Assembly: GCF_049306965.1 (NCBI RefSeq)
Contig: NC_133176.1
Coordinates: 21,135,001 to 21,199,000, forward strand
Length of the DNA stretch: 64,000 nucleotides
Source: Danio rerio
Taxonomy: Eukaryota; Chordata; Actinopteri; Cypriniformes; Danionidae
Reading direction: 5' to 3'
Shown: positions 14,108-25,900 of the stretch, one piece after another
Layout: every line of letters begins with the position of its first letter
How positions within the stretch are numbered: position 1 is the first letter of the stretch
The notes under the pieces: model-generated
Told to the model about the DNA's origin: nothing
Databases searched by the model: none
Seen by the model: the letters and a program-made list of their open reading frames with translations, nothing else
Translations under genes and position numbers: made by a program

Positions 14108-15484
14108 ATTTCAATATGATATCACTGGCCAATGAACATGTCCTGTCAAACTATTTCATAACTGTAACAAGAGGCATTTCAATGAAATCCCATCTTAACG
14201 TTAAAAACAGCTGTCATAACATTATCAATAGGTGGACCTTTTAGAAACTATGGAAACAAAAAATGTAAAACAGGAAATACATTTAAACCATAGTTATTGT
14301 TTACATCTCTCAAAAAAGTCTATACTGCATGTCTGTGAATATACTGGCAGCAGCAAGTCACAGAACTTGTTCCGCCATAGCAATCAAAGCAGCAGCTGCG
14401 TAGCAGATCTATGCCGCCAAGACCAAATACATCAACAATGCCAAATACATATATATTACCATACTAAACCTCTCAGAGCGCTGTCATGACAAAAATATTT
14501 GAATAGTATAAATATTCATGTTCACTATAAATGATAACCATTAACGATTATTACACAATATAATAATGTATGAGATATTATACTAACAGCACTCAGTAAC
14601 ATGGTAATACAAATAATATTACTAACGTTACAGACTTAGAGGCATGCAAACAATTTCACCCCCAAAAACGAGTAAAAGTTCCTTTGAACTCTAAGAACCC
14701 TAAACATTTATGTCCATAATATTTCAGATGTAAAACTGTTTACCTGGTATGACGGGCAGCATATTGAACAGCTGAGCACTATGAACTTTCATTTGCATAG
14801 TCTGCTTGTCAAGAACTCCCACAAAATACCTGTTGACAACATTTACACACCATTATTGAGAGGTTATTTAAGTGTTGCTCAGCAAATAAATAACAACGTG
14901 ATGACCTCACTTGCACATATTATTAGACTGCAGCGATCCAGACCCAAAATTGCTCCCTACATAGGGAAGCCTATCTGAATCTGCAACCTGCATAGAAAAG
15001 ATAAAGTTAGTTCCTAAAAGCACAAACAACACAATTGCTTCAATTTAGACTTTTTAAAGTTATAAAACAAACGCAGTTTCAGTAGGTATAAGTGTTTTAC
15101 CACTATTCGTCTGTTTTTCTTTCTGGGATTTGATGCATTTGAGTGTTTGAAGACAGTAAAGTCCAGCTCCTCGGCATTTTTCACATTTCCATTAGAGAAC
15201 TTAACTGTAATGACAAGAATAATGCTTTAAAATACAATGCGTGACAGTTTTAAAAACTATACTGTTAGACTGAGTGTACATTGTTTATTATTTGGTCGAG
15301 ATGACCATATCCACGTGGGTGCGTTAAATACATAGAGGAAGAATAAGATTAGTTTATTACAGCTAACAAATAACAGCAATTATATATTATGTTACATTTA
15401 TGATACTCTGGGTATTAAAACATTACCAATAAAAGTATTCTGTTCCGTTTCTTCACATGTTTTCCACGAACAGGTCGCCGCCAT
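5123..15484 (-). CDS. polr1e: RNA polymerase I subunit E (PAF53, yeast A49 homologue), 12 coding exons
   Basis: Coding exons in transcript order: 15427-15484, 15101-15204, 14911-14987, 14744-14829, 12939-12991, 11478-11622, 9593-9703, 9412-9508, 7950-8080, 7705-7786, 7489-7620, 5123-5288. They sum to 1242 nt, 413 residues plus stop, and every junction keeps phase. The product is the PAF53/A49-type subunit that pairs with the A34.5-like subunit on nucleolar Pol I and supports initiation and elongation on rDNA. Recognised against remembered human POLR1E: VKFSNGNV near residue 20, [10 protein letters not shown] near 45-54, [12 protein letters not shown] near 60, [17 protein letters not shown] near 131, LTPNEFESL near 213, [13 protein letters not shown] near 294, LRNTV near 316, [14 protein letters not shown] near 355. 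The N-terminal half is the dimerisation region and residues from about 210 onward are the tandem winged-helix part (family knowledge). The C-terminus is basic ([12 protein letters not shown]). The ATG at 15484 has A at -3. A Tc1 relic and a MITE lie in the last intron. Splice sites are inferred, not transcript-checked. Confidence 0.95.
6150..6605 (-). mobile_element. Tc1-like transposon relic with transposase C-terminal remnant
   Basis: Minus-strand translation near 6420-6545 reads [15 protein letters not shown] and then [18 protein letters not shown], the DDE-domain signature of Tc1 transposases (DNDPKH ... WPSQSPDLNPIE-LW). The outer part (TGTTACAGCCTTATTCTGAA and CAATACCCCATAATGACAAT) is a common fish Tc1 terminal region. 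It is truncated and lies in the last intron of polr1e. Confidence 0.8.
6977..7365. mobile_element. MITE with GGCTGGACGAT terminal inverted repeats
   Basis: GGCTGGACGAT at the left end is matched by ATCGTCCAGCC at the right end, 389 bases apart. The interior is non-coding. It sits in the last intron of polr1e. Confidence 0.65.
8228..8565. mobile_element. Palindromic 'agttcacc' MITE split by (TA)n
   Basis: The left arm (GGACAGTTCACC ... CTTCTGTTAAACAGAAAAGAAG ... TATTGACTTTCATAG in outline) and the right arm (AAGACAATGGTTACC ... GGTTTGGAACTAATGGAGGG, then TGAGTAAATGATGACA) match the abundant zebrafish palindromic element. A TA microsatellite of about 74 bases sits at 8422-8495 within the right arm. 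Confidence 0.6.
8422..8495. repeat. (TA)n microsatellite
   Basis: Uninterrupted TA dinucleotides in an intron of polr1e. The apparent IYIYIY reading frame across it is not a gene. Confidence 0.98.
9265..9318. repeat. (TA)n microsatellite
   Basis: Uninterrupted TA dinucleotides about 95 bases beyond the polr1e exon at 9412-9508. Confidence 0.97.
12408..12875. mobile_element. Non-autonomous DNA element, 'taataattctgacttcaac' family
   Basis: Right terminus CTAATAATTCTGACTTCAAC and internal marks (CAAATGTTGTTTAACAG, TTTCACAGTATGTCTGATAA, TACTGTCATCATGGCAAAGA) match the copy at 36803-37317. The left inverted repeat is lost. Confidence 0.7.
13079..13940. mobile_element. Non-autonomous DNA element with GGCTGTGTT-type ends
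   Basis: Left end GGCTGTGTTAACA is mirrored by TGTGAACATAGCC at the right end, about 860 bases away, with repeated AATCTGATTTTT / AAATCTGATCTGGGCC motifs near both ends. No transposase is visible. In a polr1e intron. Confidence 0.5.
14040..14105. repeat. (TA)n microsatellite
   Basis: Uninterrupted TA run in a polr1e intron; both strands give a meaningless IYIY frame. Confidence 0.98.
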
Positions 15485-15560
15485 TATTACGGTTTCCTCG
15501 GCTGATATTAGCACGCGTTCCTGCACGAACAGCGACACCAATCGGTTTAAACAGTTTAAA
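15485..15560 (-). promoter_or_regulatory. polr1e: polr1e promoter-proximal region with CCAAT box
   Basis: This short CpG-bearing stretch lies just upstream of the polr1e ATG. It contains ACCAATCGG at about 15537-15545, a good NF-Y type CCAAT match. No TATA box is visible, as expected for a housekeeping gene. The start site is not determined. Confidence 0.4.
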
Positions 15561-16846
15561 CAGAAACTTCCATTCAATTGTTCTGATATGATATTAATTG
15601 AATTTGCACAACTATTTTTAAAATTGAATAAATATGGATTAAAAGCCTTTCAAAATGTATTGTAAAAGCTTTTGAAAGTAGTCTATTTTGTTCTCCAAGG
15701 CTGAATTTGGTCTAAAATGCAAAATAAATGACAAAATAAATAAATAAAGGCCTAAACTGATGTTTAAACTGAAATAAATAAAAATAAAGTGAAGGAAATT
15801 TATTTTAAACTGATGATGGCAAATAAGTATTCTTAATTCTACAAGCTTTTTATATTGAATTTCATGTTAGGACTGAGCAATAAAACTATAATATTCATAC
15901 ACTAGTTTAGATTATGTCCAGAATAAGGTTTATGCTTGTAGACATGACTAAGTAATGCTGATTATTTACACCACACAGACAGTTTGTGCCCAACAGCACA
16001 AGTTTCTATGATTTATTTTACAATCAGATCAGACAGCACTGACATTCAATTTTATTAATGCAATGTCTGAGGCTCCTTCACCATGTTTTGCAGAGGGATC
16101 CTAAAAATAATCAACTCTGGTGTTTCTCAAATTTCTCTGAAACTACAGTTTCAACATAAAGATTTTAACATTTTATTGTAACTGCACTGTAAAACCCAAT
16201 CATTTTGATAAACCCAATAAACCCAAAAAACTCTTTTGTGGCAAACCATTAAAGTTTTTAAACAAAATGTTGAGAGTACATTTTCTATTCGACTCAGTCC
16301 CTTTTTTAATCTGAGGTCAACACAGCAGAATGAACCGCCAACTTATCCAGCATATGTTTTACGCAGCAGATCCCCTTCCCGCTGCAACCCATCTCTAGGT
16401 CTCTCTCATACACTATGGACAATTTAGCCTACCCAATTCACCTGTACCGCATGTCTTAGGACTGTGGGGAAAACCACACGAACACAGGGAGAACATGCAA
16501 ACTCCACACAGAAACGCCAACTAACCCAGCTGAGGCTCGAACCAGTACCCTTCTTGCTGTGAGGCGACAGCACTACCTACTGCGCCACTGCATCACGTCC
16601 GACAAATAAATATAGTTTATTTAAACCAAGACAAATCTATTTTCTAGCGTTTTGGAAAAGAAAAGAAGGCAGGAAATACACATGACAGCTTTGTAACATA
16701 ATATTCATGAGGCACGCTTCCGTGACCGCCTACTAAATCTAACTCTGACCCAATCACGCAATACTAAAGTAAGATTGACATGTGACGTAATTAATATTCA
16801 TGAGTGAAGCATTTCTTCTACCAGGATTGGTAACGTTAGTATCGCC
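15560..16846. other. Intergenic spacer between divergent polr1e and tmem192
   Basis: About 1.3 kb separates the two start codons' proximal regions. It is AT-rich, with no ORF I believe, and holds a DANA SINE at 16280-16600. Next to tmem192 the phrase TAATATTCATGAG occurs twice (near 16699 and near 16792), about 93 bases apart. This could be a duplicated regulatory motif or the ends of a small element. Confidence 0.5.
16280..16600 (-). mobile_element. DANA SINE, near full length
   Basis: Minus-orientation copy with the 3' end at the left (GACTCAGTCCC, then AACCGCCAACTTATCCAGCA) and the tRNA-like head at the right (GAGGCGACAGCACTACCTAC, TGCGCCACTG), in the polr1e-tmem192 spacer. Confidence 0.9.
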
Positions 16847-16848
16847 AC

Positions 16849-16856
16849 CCGGAAGT
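16849..16856 (+). promoter_or_regulatory. tmem192: ETS-type site CCGGAAGT in the tmem192 promoter
   Basis: CCGGAAGT is the full ETS/GABP consensus and lies about 75 bases before the tmem192 ATG, in a region with no TATA box. Such sites are typical of TATA-less housekeeping promoters. Assignment as the working promoter is inference. Confidence 0.5.
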
Positions 16857-16929
16857 TCAATTTCGAAATGTTTCTTAGAGCATTTTCACGAAAAATTTGA
16901 TTTTTGGGCTTAATATGTTATGACCGGCC

Positions 16930-19900
16930 ATGGTAATGGAGTCTGGGCGCACATCGGCATACGGCGTGCGTATAAATATTCTGTTTGTTCATTCTGATGT
17001 GTTTCTATGTGTAGCAAAAAACGTGTAACGTCAGGAAAATAGTCACGAGTACAGCTATATTTATCTTATGACAGACAATAGCGTTGAGGTGAATGATTTA
17101 TTCCTTTATTTACCTGTATGCTTGTGCTGCTACGGTGTTTGTTGCTCTTTATATTTTTGTGCGCGTATGTTGTTGGCTAGTTTTAGAAAAAATACTCTAA
17201 CTTATGTGCTTTATTATCAGTTAAATCTTCTTTTAGTGGCTCTGGTCTATTTGTAATTAGGCTGCTGTCCGAGTAACGGTAACCAAGTGTTCCGATAATG
17301 GCGCAATTGACCAGATCGTTTAGCCAGTGACATTAGTCTTTTACAAATTTCTTGTGGAATAGAAAGCCATTGTTGGGCTGTAATAGAGTTTGTGCATTAG
17401 CACTTTGAAATGTATAGCTTCAAAGTAACATTTGATGCCCGTTAAGTAGCTTTCAGCTATTTGTTGTAGTTGCTTTGACTATTACAATGCCCATTTTAAA
17501 CTAATCTTTGTCTTGTTTTTGTGGCTTAGAATAACACCAATGTAGATTTTACACAAAGCACTGATGATGACCCTCTCATTGATGGACCACTCGTATCCCA
17601 AGATGCACTTGAGTCGGCAATCAAGAGAGAGTTTCAGACATTAAGCACTCACTGGGCAGTGGGTGTCCTTTCATTTTTACACGTAAGTGTAGAACCAAGA
17701 AATTGCACAAGTATACAGTACTGGTTACAAGTTTGGAAACATTAAGATTGGTTAATGTCTTTAAAAGTAGTTAATGCTTATCAAAATGTATTTTAAATCA
17801 TTGAAATATTTAAAAAATGTGTTATGCTGTTACATAAGTATTATATAGTTTTTGAAACATCTGTGTGTTAATGTAAAATGTAGTTTATTCCTGTAGTTAA
17901 AGCAACATTTTTAGCAGTAATTCTAGTTTTCAGGGTCACATGATCTTTCAGAAAACATAATTTTTTCTCCAGAAAAATGTATTAATTTTTTGCAGCTTTT
18001 TCCCTTTATTAATCTGGGGTTGCCACAGCAGAATGAACTGACAGCTTATCCAGCATATGTTTTATGCAGCGGATGCCCTTCCAGCTGCAACCCATCACTG
18101 GGAAACACCGACACACTCTCTTACACACATACACCACAGACAATTTAGCTTACCCAAATCACCTATAGCGCATGTCTTTGGACTGGGGGAGAAACCGGAG
18201 CACCCGGAGAAACCCACGCCAACAAGAGGAGAACATGCAAACTCCACACAGAAATGCCAACTGACTTAGCTGAGGCTTAAACCAGCAACCCTCTTACAGT
18301 TAGGCGATGGTGCTACCCATTGCGCCACTGCGCCGCCTCCAGAAACATTTCTGATTATTATTGCTGCTTAATATTTATTTAGATCTGTGATGTGTAACCA
18401 TCGGGATTTTTTAAATCAACGACCAAATAAATTGTTTAAAGATGGCTTTAAAACAATTATAATCTTACAAAAGCTTTACTTTTAAATAAATCCTGTTATT
18501 TTGAAGTTTATATTAATCAAAAAATCCTGAAAAGTAATTTGTCGCACAAAAAATACCATGCAGATGTTTTTATGGAAACTGTGATGAAACTGAAAAGTAC
18601 CAGTAATAAATAATTAAAATAGTGCAGCACATCAACATATAGTAATATATTATTATAGATATTATAAAAATTGTAAATACATAAATATTTCGGCACTAAA
18701 AGCTCGAGTAATGTGGCTAGAAATTTAGCTTTAAATAATAAGAATACATATTTTTTAATTCCCATTTTAATTTATTAACACAGAGAAACATTTTATTTTT
18801 AAATTGTAAAAATATTGCACCATTCAATAACTTTCTTTTCAGCTTTTCCGAAAATTAATCAGTCTCTTTATTAATCAGGGGTCACCACAGCAGTATGAAT
18901 CACTAACATATCCAGGATATGTTTAACACAGCAGATGCCCTTTTAGCTGCAACCCAGTACTGGGAAACATCCATACACACTCATACACTATGGCCAATTT
19001 AGTGTATTCAATTCGCCTATACCGCATGTCTTTGACAGACCCATGCGAACACGAGGAGAACATGCAAACTCCACACAGAAATGCTAACTAGCCCAGCCGG
19101 GGGTCAAACCAGCTGGCTGTGATACGACAGCACTGCACCACAATGCGGCCCAATATTTCATCAATATTTGATTTAACTAAGTGCAGGTTGGTGAGCAGGA
19201 GAGCTTTGAAAACCAAAAAAATCCAATTTTTAATATTTAATATACACTATTATACTAAGAGTATAAATATGTTTTACTCCCCTTTGTGTTCCAGAGATGA
19301 CATATTTTTATTTCTGTGCATCCTGACAGTATTTTTAAAGAACACCTTGTTAAATGTGTTTCTGTCATTTCTCTGTTTCTTCTACAGGTGGTTTATGTGG
19401 TGGTGTGTATCGTAATTACAGTATTTTGCTGGATATCTGATGAACACACATCTGAGTGCACTGCAGCATTAAATGGGATAGACTCCAAAACCGTGGTGTT
19501 ACTGGGAAAAGTTGCTCTCTGGGTGGTCGTCTTTATATACGATCGTGTTGTCCAGCGTCGCCACAGCGCAGTGAGACGGAAAGGTTATCTGGACTTTTAC
19601 AGGATGACCAAAGGAATTAAAAGCCTTCCTCTACTCATTCACTCTGCAGGTGAAACATAATTTCTTCTCTTTATCTGTCACTTTAGAAACTGAATTAATC
19701 TCTGTGGATCACATGAGGTGATTGAAGTATGCTGTCAATTTTCCGTGTAGCACTGTAATGTTTTACAACTCGCAATCACCTCACAACAAGAAGGTCACTG
19801 GTTCGAGCCTCGGCTGGGTCAGTTTACATTTCTGTGTGGAGTTTGCATGTTCTCCTATTGTTCACGTGGGTTTCCTTCACGTGGTCTGGTTTCCCCCACA

Positions 19901-22900
19901 AGTCCAAAGACATGCGCTAAAGGTGAATTGGGTAAGCTAAATTGTCTAGTGCAGGGGTCACCAATCTCGGTCCTGAAGGGCCGGTGTCCCTGCAGGTTTT
20001 AGCTCCAACTTGCCTCAACACACCTGCCTTGGTGTTTCAAGTATACCTTGTAAAACCTTAATTAGCTTGTTCAGGTGTTTTTGATTAGGGTTGGAGCTAA
20101 TATCTGCAGGACACCGGCCCTCCAGGAACAAGTTTGGTGACCACTGGTCTAGTGTATGTGTGTGAATGAGTGTGTATGGATGTTTCCCAGTGATGGGTTG
20201 CAGCTGGAAGGGCATCCGCTGCGTAAAACATGCTGGATAAGTTGGCAGTTCATTCCGCTTTGGCGACCTCAGATTAATAAAGGGACTGAGCCGAAAAGAA
20301 AATGAATGAATGAATGAATGTTTTACAACTGACCGCTAGATGGCAGTGCTTAAGCTATCATTAGGACTGTAAATAAGCTGTGGAAAAAATTGAGACCAGT
20401 TGAAAAAGTGTCGGTTTTTCTGGAATTGCTTGATTTACTTGGTATTATTGGATTAAAATATTGATATTTGTTTTATTCTCTGAAGCTCTGATAACATTTC
20501 TTCCATTTGTATAGAACCAATTTATAATAAAGTATAATACTGAGATTTGAGGCAACTTTTGTTTAGAGAAACTGAGAATTTTCAAGTTGTTTAAGTTTTT
20601 TTTAACGCTTGTGTACACCAAATATGGAATTTATCAATTGATAATGAACCATGTTAATTTATTATTTTAAATACAATTCATGTTCCTCAACTATTACTAA
20701 ATCCATTCCTAATACTAAGTCCTTGTAATATTTTATTTATTTTATGCAATATTTCAAAATATGGCAACGTTTACACTACCTTTTTAGGCCAGTCAGTTTT
20801 TTTATTCATTTAGTTTTTATTTTACATGATGTTAATGCAATAAATTAATGCAATAAATTGATCAGAAGTGACAGTAATGACATTTTAATAACATTTTAAG
20901 TTAAAAACAATGACTATCACTTCTAACTTCATTCAGTTTGTCAGTGCTGAATAAAATGGCTGCTAAAATACAGAAATAAATTACATTTTAAAATGGTCTT
21001 CAAATAAAAAATACCATGTTATTTGAAATGTTTATTATAATATTTAAAAGCATTGCTATTAGTTTAATGTGTTTTACTTTAATAATGTGACAGCAATGAT
21101 AACATTTTATGTACACAAATGTTTATGAATGGTAATGTGTGTGGGTTTTGGGCAGAAACTGTAAACCAAAATAAAAAAAAAAAACCCATACAGACTTAGG
21201 CTGAACTGTAATAAATAAGTGTTATCAGTTAAAATCAAGTAATTAATGCTTGCTTTTTTGATGCAGAAGTTTGTTACTGATTTAATGCACAATTGCTTTA
21301 TTTTTCTCTATTACAAAGGAAATGCAGCAATCCTGACTGTAATTGCTCCATCCTCACTGTTGGATGCAAATGTGAAGAATCTGTCTGTGTATCTTCTGTT
21401 GGCCATCATCTGTTTGGAGCTTCTGCTGACAATCATATGCTTGCTAAGATATACAGGTACTACTCACTCACTCACTCACACATGCGCACACACACGCACA
21501 CACACGATTTGTTCATGGTTCAATCTGAATCATATTTATGCATAATAAATAAAGATAAACATGCACCTTTATTCCGCGCATTCATATAATTCAGCACACA
21601 CAGAGTGAAAAATTCCTCTTACTAACAATATGTATCTCTCATTTGCCGTGAATCCGAATCACCACATTTTCTGGAAAAGCTGCATCTAAATAAGTCACAC
21701 TGGGACTTGTCACAAAACTACATTTCTGAGAGGAAAAGTCTTTTATATTTAAACACAAACGATAAGTCATATCAGTGTAGCACATATATTGTGTGTGTCA
21801 GCATTGGTGTTCCATTTGAGATTAATTTAAAATGCAAGCCAGTGACAAATGTTTTTTTTCTTGAACTTATTTTCAGTGTTTTTATTTTCTTAAAGTCACC
21901 TTAAAATCAAATTGACACTTTATTTTAAGTGTTCTTTACTTTCAGAACCTGTGTTAATTAATAGGAAAAAATGTATAGTTTATTTTTTTCTATGTTTTAT
22001 ATATTTTCGAAAATTAGCTTTTGCTGTGGAAGGTCATAGGGTATTTGCTTGACATTAACACCTGCAGACCCACAAAATGTGGGTAGATGTTAGCTGTGGT
22101 GGGTTTAAATTAGAGTTTTCTCAAAAGTCATGCAAATTAAAACTAACTGCAATGTGACCCTACAAAACGACAACTCCAATGAGTAAACCCAGTGTTTGCT
22201 AGTGTGCTTGAGCAGCATCACACAACATAAAGTGAAGTTAATGAGCTCAAGCTCCCCATCACATTTGCTTGAGTTCAGTTGTTTGAACTTGCGTGGGAGA
22301 CACTGTTGAATTGGCAAATGCAACATGAACTAAGCATTATTTGCACCTTGTGGCAATAATTTGGTTTTTATTCATGCTTTTGGTGTGATCCCAGCATAAG
22401 ACCAGCAAAGAAGGAATAAATCTGACAATGAAAGACGATTGTGACATTTTTAATACATCTGTCACTCACACACACACACACACACACACATAAAATCTGA
22501 GCTTGGTGAATTGTAATTAATTAGCCAAAAATGTTTTTTGTATTTGGACAACAGTGTAAACAACATTTTACCCTGCACACTACAGTATTTATTGCTGTGG
22601 TTATTAAGTTTTTTAAAAATATATTTTAATAAATAGTTAATATTTAAAAAAAATGTATTTAAAGTGCCTTTCAGTTTCCATTTTTACTGTATTCATTAGA
22701 AGTTACTCTATATGGCATGACTATATTTACATGGCATGACACTCTTTGTATGGCTTTTATATTCTATTTATACTCTATATGGCATGTAGTTTACTGTATG
22801 TACATTTTTTTTAAGTGGATCAAAAAATAAAGTTAATAAATGTTGTCCAAGACAAGAACAGGTGTTTTCTTTTATGTTAACTTTGATTTAAGGTTTTGAT

Positions 22901-25900
22901 CCACTTCAAATGTCAACTAATGTATACTAGCCGTATACTATGTGTATTTTAATTTGGGTGGTCAAGGGGGTTTAAGTAACCAAAATCAAGTAAAATTACT
23001 TAAAATTAATACATTTTAGCATGCGAAAGTGAAATTTAAGGAGTTACTTCGAATACTGACCATGACTAATTCAGTCATAGCACTTGACTTTGCCACATTC
23101 ATTCTCAATTATCCCACTGAGCCCATTCCCCACTGTAACTTCACCAGTGGGTGTCGCTGTTGTGCAGTGTTGCTTACATAAACAGTGATTTTTATATTAG
23201 TTTATAATTTTTATACCATGGACAATTTTGTCATCCAGTTTATCTTTGATGTACTGCCCCCACTGTCCCTTACTTGATTAAATTAAATAAATACAGTACA
23301 GTATATGTAGTAAGACATTAAAAGATAAGTTCACCCAAAATGGCACATTTTGTTAATAATTCCTCAACCTCATGTCATTCCAGTTCCCTGAGACCTTCAT
23401 TCATCTTGAGAATAAAAAAAAAAAACAATTCCTTACATTTATATAGCGCTTTTCTGGGCACTCAAACCCCTTTAAACATAGGGAGCAATCTCCTCATCCA
23501 CCACCAGTGTGCAGCATCCACGTGGATGACGCGACGGCAGCCATTTTGTGCCAGATCACACACCACACACCAGCTAATAGGTGGAGAGGAGACAGAGTGA
23601 TGAAGCCAATTATGATATGGGGATGGTTAGGTTGAATTTGGCCAGGATGCTGGGGTGAAACCCCTACTTTTTTTCGATTGACATCCTGGGATTTTAATGA
23701 CCACAGAGAGTCAGGACCTCAGTTCAACGTCTCATCCGAAAGACGGCGCTCACTGAGCAGTATAGAATCCCCATCACTATACTGGGGCATTAGGACCCAC
23801 ACAGACTGCAGGTTGGCCGCCCCCTGCTGACCTCACCAACACCACTTCCGGCAGCAACCTAGTTTTCCCATGTGGTCTCCCATCCAATATACTGAAAACA
23901 CAAATTATGATATTTTAAATGAAATCCAGGAGCTCTCTTTCCCTGAAAAGAAACCAAAACAATTCAGGTTCAACTGTAATCACATGAAGCTTCAAGAACA
24001 CTTTTATGTGCCCCAAAACACTGTAAAAAGTAGTTTGTCTTGTCTTCCATGACAGGTCAGGGTGTGCATTTTCTATGGGCAGTATATTGCCCTTAGAGTC
24101 AACAGCGCAACATGCAAGTGCCATTATTTAGTTTTTACAGGTTTTTTTGCCACATAAAAGTGTTCTTGGAGCTTCGTATGATTACAAAAATTGAACATCT
24201 CAGAACTATTGCTGTCTGTGGGAATGAGGGAGCTCTCAGATTTTATCTAAAATATTTTAATTTGTGTTCTGAAGAAAAACCAAGGTCTCAGGGGATTGGA
24301 ACAACACTAGGGTGAGTAATTATTAACAGGATAAACATTTGTAGTTGAACTAACCCACTAAAAGAAACAAAATCTTTTCCAAATAGTCTTTTGAATGCTA
24401 TATATAATAGTGTTTCATAGCATAATTTTGGTCTTTTCACAAGAAAAATATACTAGACATATAGACGTATACCTTTCACCTTGTATGATTTGCGATGGCA
24501 TGTCCCTCACATATGAATGGGAGTTTGTAGCATCTAAAATATACAAAACTCCTGGTGTAGCAGCTCGTATCATATGATTTAAGATGCCACCACTCAAAAA
24601 AAGACTAGTTTTGGTGGCTAATAAGAGTTAGAGTTGCCACCAGGACTGTACATGCACACCTCCCCCAGCATGCATTACAATGCCCAATACTCAAGCTTCT
24701 GTCTTTAGCCTCTTTAGAAACACACCAGGCAGCTGTTGTCCCTCTCAGCTTCCGTTTCTTGAATTTTGTGCTCCTTATTATAAAATTGCTAACAATTCTC
24801 TGCACCTCCATATTGAGACTGAACAGAGGTGCAATTTTTGGGAGAATGTTAAAGCGAAAGACTATATGTGTGGGGGAAGGTACTTGTTATGGACACAGGG
24901 CTCATCTTTGCCAAAGGCAACCTGAATCTACCCCACCCTAATACACCGTGGCATTGTCTTTAATGTTGACACACACATTCTCGTATCAGTGGCTGGATTC
25001 CAGAGATGATTAGTGAAGTGAAGCTTGACCACGTGTGTTATCTACAGAGACACACCCTCACTCGCTCTCTTCATTCTCAATGAGCTCCATCAGCTGATAT
25101 CACCACAGTCTCGGATATCACTCGACGAGGCTTGCATGTGTGGGAAATCACTTGCATGCATCTCAAAAGTGTTTTTACCATTGTTTGTGGTCAATAAGAT
25201 AAAAAAAGAAATGACCAAAAATAAAATGTTACTCTTTTATAGTTGTATTGCATTAAGTTGATTGAAACTGACAGAAAATGCATTTATAATGTTACAGATG
25301 GATTTCTTTTGAACTTTAATGAAAAAATACAGCTTATTTTGAAAGCACGACAACAAGTTACTTAAACAATATATTAGTAAATCTAATTAAAATTTATTAA
25401 AAAGTTATGACTAATAATATCTGTTGAAAATTCAGCTATGCATTCATAAAAGTAAATTAAATTTAAAGAATAAAATAAATTAAAAAAGTAAATATTTTAG
25501 AAAAGTTATTTTAAATTGTAAATATTTAAAAAATAACGCTGTTTTACTGTGTTTGTTGAAGTGTTGTCTGATAAGAAACACAGTTAAACAGAAGTTTTAT
25601 TTTAAAAGAACAATACTATTAGACAATATTTTGCTGTGTTTTTATGTAATAAATAAATCAAACCCTTGGTTAGCATGATGGACTTTAATTAAATTTTAAA
25701 TGTGAAATATATTGTAAGTGAACTTTAGAAATTGTTCTTATATAAGTGTCATGTTAGTCATGTTCAAAAGCCTGTCAACAAAAATCTCAAAGTAACATTT
25801 TCAGAATATTGATAAGAAATGCTCTGTTTCTCTTTGCTATTTCTTTTTTTTATTGCATTTTTTTAGTGCAATACATTTTAACTATTTATCACAAAACACA

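Noticed and set aside
17068-17256. 62-codon hydrophobic frame in tmem192 intron 1
   Set aside because: No start or splice support; phase of tmem192 runs cleanly from 16965 to 17530 without it.
23840-23890. 5S rRNA gene
   Set aside because: Only about 25 bases resemble 5S, and they are followed by a SINE body and tail.
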